From contig JACMJD010000558.1 in the NCBI GenBank assembly GCA_014380825.1, forward strand, positions 1 through 10,355: a stretch of DNA of 10,355 bases, written 5' to 3'. The DNA is from Phycisphaerae bacterium. Lineage in GTDB: Bacteria; Planctomycetota; Phycisphaerae; Tepidisphaerales; Tepidisphaeraceae. Shown in pieces: positions 6,982 to 10,355 of this stretch. The notes below the pieces were generated by a model. It did not search any database and was not told where the DNA came from. It saw only the letters and a program-made list of their open reading frames with translations. Made by a program: the position numbers and the translations under genes. How positions within the stretch are numbered: the first letter of the stretch is position 1; each line of letters starts with the position of its first letter.

Positions 6982-7560
6982 ATGCGTGGGATTACAGTTA
7001 TTTCGCGTCGAGTCGGCGCGATCGTGTTGGGTGCGGCGATGGTCGGCATGCAAGCGGCGGGAGCTGCTCGCGGTGCGTCGCTCTACTTCGACAACACGGC
7101 GAACAACGACACGGTCGCGATCAGCTCCGCGAACTTCGAATTCGGATTCACCGGCGCGGGCACATTCGCGGAAGGCGGCCCGGTCAACTTCTCCGGTCAG
7201 TGGTTTACCGTGGCTCCGCAAGCCACCGACTCGCAGACAATCTACTTCACGCGACCCGATCAGGGCGGGCAGGTCGGCGTGATTCTCGAATTCACTGCGC
7301 AGACTGTGAACGCGAGCCGCGCGTCGATCAGCGGATCGTTCTGGGCGTCCGACAGCGGCTTCGACCCTGCGTTCCTGACTTTGCACCCGATGACGCAAAC
7401 GCAGATCGCGCCGCCTTCGCCAACGGCGGGTCTTCAATGGGCGGAACAAAGCCTCGGCATCCGCCTCGCGTCAACCGATCCAGTACCCGAGCCCGCGTCG
7501 CTCGGTGTGATCGGTCTGGCAACGCTGGGCCTGATTGGGCGTCGTCATCGTCGCGCGTGA
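6982..7560 (+). CDS. PEP-CTERM sorting domain protein
   Basis: The protein has 192 residues. The ATG at 6982 is preceded by GGGAG (6973-6977) four bases upstream, so the start is well supported. Residues 1-33 form a signal peptide: basic MRGITVISRRVG, a hydrophobic core AIVLGAAMVGMQAAGA, and probable cleavage after ARGA. Residues about 34-166 are a beta-rich, cysteine-free extracellular domain with many Asn, Thr and Ser, which I cannot assign to a family. The C-terminus is a classical PEP-CTERM signal: V-PEP at 168-171, a hydrophobic helix ASLGVIGLATLGLIG and a basic end RRHRRA. Known: such tails are recognised by an exosortase in the inner membrane, and the proteins are often linked to exopolysaccharide or biofilm. 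The exosortase is not in this window. Divergent from the delta-60 gene; the sigma factor gene starts 71 bases downstream on the same strand, with no obvious terminator between. Confidence 0.92.
   Translation: MRGITVISRRVGAIVLGAAMVGMQAAGAARGASLYFDNTANNDTVAISSANFEFGFTGAGTFAEGGPVNFSGQWFTVAPQATDSQTIYFTRPDQGGQVGVILEFTAQTVNASRASISGSFWASDSGFDPAFLTLHPMTQTQIAPPSPTAGLQWAEQSLGIRLASTDPVPEPASLGVIGLATLGLIGRRHRRA
7483..7557 (+). other. PEP-CTERM sorting signal
   Basis: This codes for residues 168-192: the VPEP motif, a helix of about 15 hydrophobic residues, and a terminal cluster of Arg and His. The three parts are in the right order and at the extreme C-terminus. Confidence 0.93.
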
Positions 7561-7631
7561 GGAGTACCACGAGTCGGTAATATGGGCCGAAGACCAGTGC
7601 AATTGCTTCCAGAGGCGATATCCTTTCGCGA

Positions 7632-8207
7632 ATGGCGGACGCCGCGGTGACGCGTATGTTGGAGGCGATCGATGCAGGAGATTCGCGCGCGTCCAGCGAA
7701 CTCCTGCCTCTGGTTTACGCGGAGCTTCGCAAGCTGGCGGAGCGCCGATTGAAGCAGGAGAAGCCAGGGCAGACACTTCAGGCGACGGCGCTCGTGCACG
7801 AGGCGTTCTTGCGATTGGTCGGCGCCGACAAGCTCGGCGCATCGGAGTGGGATAGTCGTGGGCATTTCTTCGCGGCAGCGGCGGAAGCCATGCGACGGAT
7901 TCTCATCGATCGCGCGCGTGAAAAGGGAACGATCAAGCGAGGCGGGGCGCTCAACCGTGTCAACCTCGACTTGCTCTCGCTCACCGCCGGCGCGATTCCC
8001 GAGGAGCTGCTCGACCTGGATGAGGCGCTCAAGCGGTTGGCCGCTGAAGATCCGAAGAGCGCCGAGCTCGTGAAGCTGCGTTTCTTCGCCGGGATGAATC
8101 GCTTGCAGGCGGCATCGGCGCTGGGGATCTCGCCGGCCACGTCGGATCGATATTGGGCGTACGCGCGGGCGTGGCTGTTCGAAGCGCTCGCAGAGAAAAA
8201 AGAGTGA
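7632..8207 (+). CDS. ECF-like RNA polymerase sigma factor (Sigma70_ECF / TIGR02999-type)
   Basis: The protein has 191 residues. It directs RNA polymerase to a set of promoters that cannot be told from this sequence. Region 2 spans about residues 20-100, including LPLVYAELRKLAERRL, QATALVHEAFLRL and HFFAAAAEAMRRILIDRAR. Region 4 spans about 128-187, with a helix-turn-helix around LQAASALGISPATSDRYW and the family's typical ending YARAWLFEAL. The length is normal for the family. Odd: the acidic DAED motif of region 2.2 in ordinary ECF sigmas is replaced by Q50-A51-T52-A53, so a threonine lies where an acidic residue should touch the polymerase. The chosen ATG matches the usual family start shortly before LEAIDAGD; its ribosome binding site is weak (GAGGCG about 15 bases upstream). 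No anti-sigma gene is adjacent; a Ser/Thr kinase starts 83 bases downstream, the typical partner. Confidence 0.93.
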   Translation: MADAAVTRMLEAIDAGDSRASSELLPLVYAELRKLAERRLKQEKPGQTLQATALVHEAFLRLVGADKLGASEWDSRGHFFAAAAEAMRRILIDRAREKGTIKRGGALNRVNLDLLSLTAGAIPEELLDLDEALKRLAAEDPKSAELVKLRFFAGMNRLQAASALGISPATSDRYWAYARAWLFEALAEKKE

Positions 8208-8290
8208 CAACGAAGACTTCTCTTCAGCGTGATGCGGAACGCAAACGAATCTTCCATTGACCTGCGCGGCGGGATTCTAGAGGTCGGACG
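8208..8290 (+). promoter_or_regulatory. Short sigma-kinase intergenic gap with weak hairpin and strong ribosome binding site
   Basis: A small hairpin, GAAGA-CTTC-TCTTC (8212-8225), follows the sigma stop codon. It is too weak to be a clear terminator, so co-transcription with the kinase is likely. AGAGGT at 8279-8284 lies six bases before the ATG at 8291 and fixes the kinase start. Confidence 0.45.

Positions 8291-10355
<2,065 letters not shown>

Noticed and set aside
8212..8225. GAAGA-CTTC-TCTTC hairpin as a sigma-gene terminator
   Set aside because: Only five base pairs, rich in A-T, with no T-tract, so not a credible terminator on its own.

Overview
The window looks like chromosomal DNA of a planctomycete, probably class Phycisphaerae (the order Tepidisphaerales is a guess from gene style). 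The reasons are a large secreted protein that begins with a planctomycete 'LEPR-like' tag (FEALESRQLMS), delta-60 repeat (DUF5122) propellers joined to Calx-beta-like and RTX-type calcium-binding repeats, a dockerin-like C-terminus with no cellulosome context, a PEP-CTERM protein, and an ECF-like sigma factor followed by a Ser/Thr kinase with a TPR tail. The DNA is GC-rich. I see no insertion sequences, CRISPR arrays, tRNAs or rRNAs.

Layout. (1) 2..2845 (+): the 3' part of a secreted protein whose start lies before the window. It has a metzincin-like zinc-protease region (HEMSHAMG), a long stretch of RTX-like G-x-G-N-D repeats and a C-terminal dockerin-like pair of calcium loops. (2) About 2877..3128 (+): a possible small two-helix membrane protein. 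(3) 3129..3338: a short gap between converging genes with one GC-rich inverted repeat. (4) 3339..6770 (-): a 1143-residue extracellular protein with 14 propeller blades that appear to be a duplicated 7-blade unit, then a Calx-beta-like domain, RTX repeats and a terminal module. (5) 6771..6981: a divergent intergenic region holding a nested 75-bp imperfect palindrome. (6) 6982..7560 (+): a PEP-CTERM exported protein. (7) 7632..8207 (+): an ECF-like sigma factor. (8) 8291..10355 (+): a membrane-anchored Ser/Thr kinase with TPR repeats, cut by the end of the window; all 688 visible codons are open.

How the genes may work together. The left two thirds is an export and cell-surface region: three proteins with three different C-terminal solutions (dockerin-like, RTX plus terminal module, PEP-CTERM). 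The right third is a regulatory pair of a kind common in planctomycetes and acidobacteria. The sigma factor lacks the acidic region 2.2 motif of ordinary ECF sigma factors and carries a threonine there. That fits a model in which the neighbouring kinase activates it by phosphorylation, but this is inference. Nothing in the sequence shows that the sigma factor controls the surface genes, although their proximity makes it worth testing.

Most noteworthy: the nested palindrome between the divergent surface genes, a probable non-ATG (AUA) start with a good ribosome binding site for the delta-60 protein, the 7+7 blade architecture, and the candidate phospho-switch threonine in the sigma factor.
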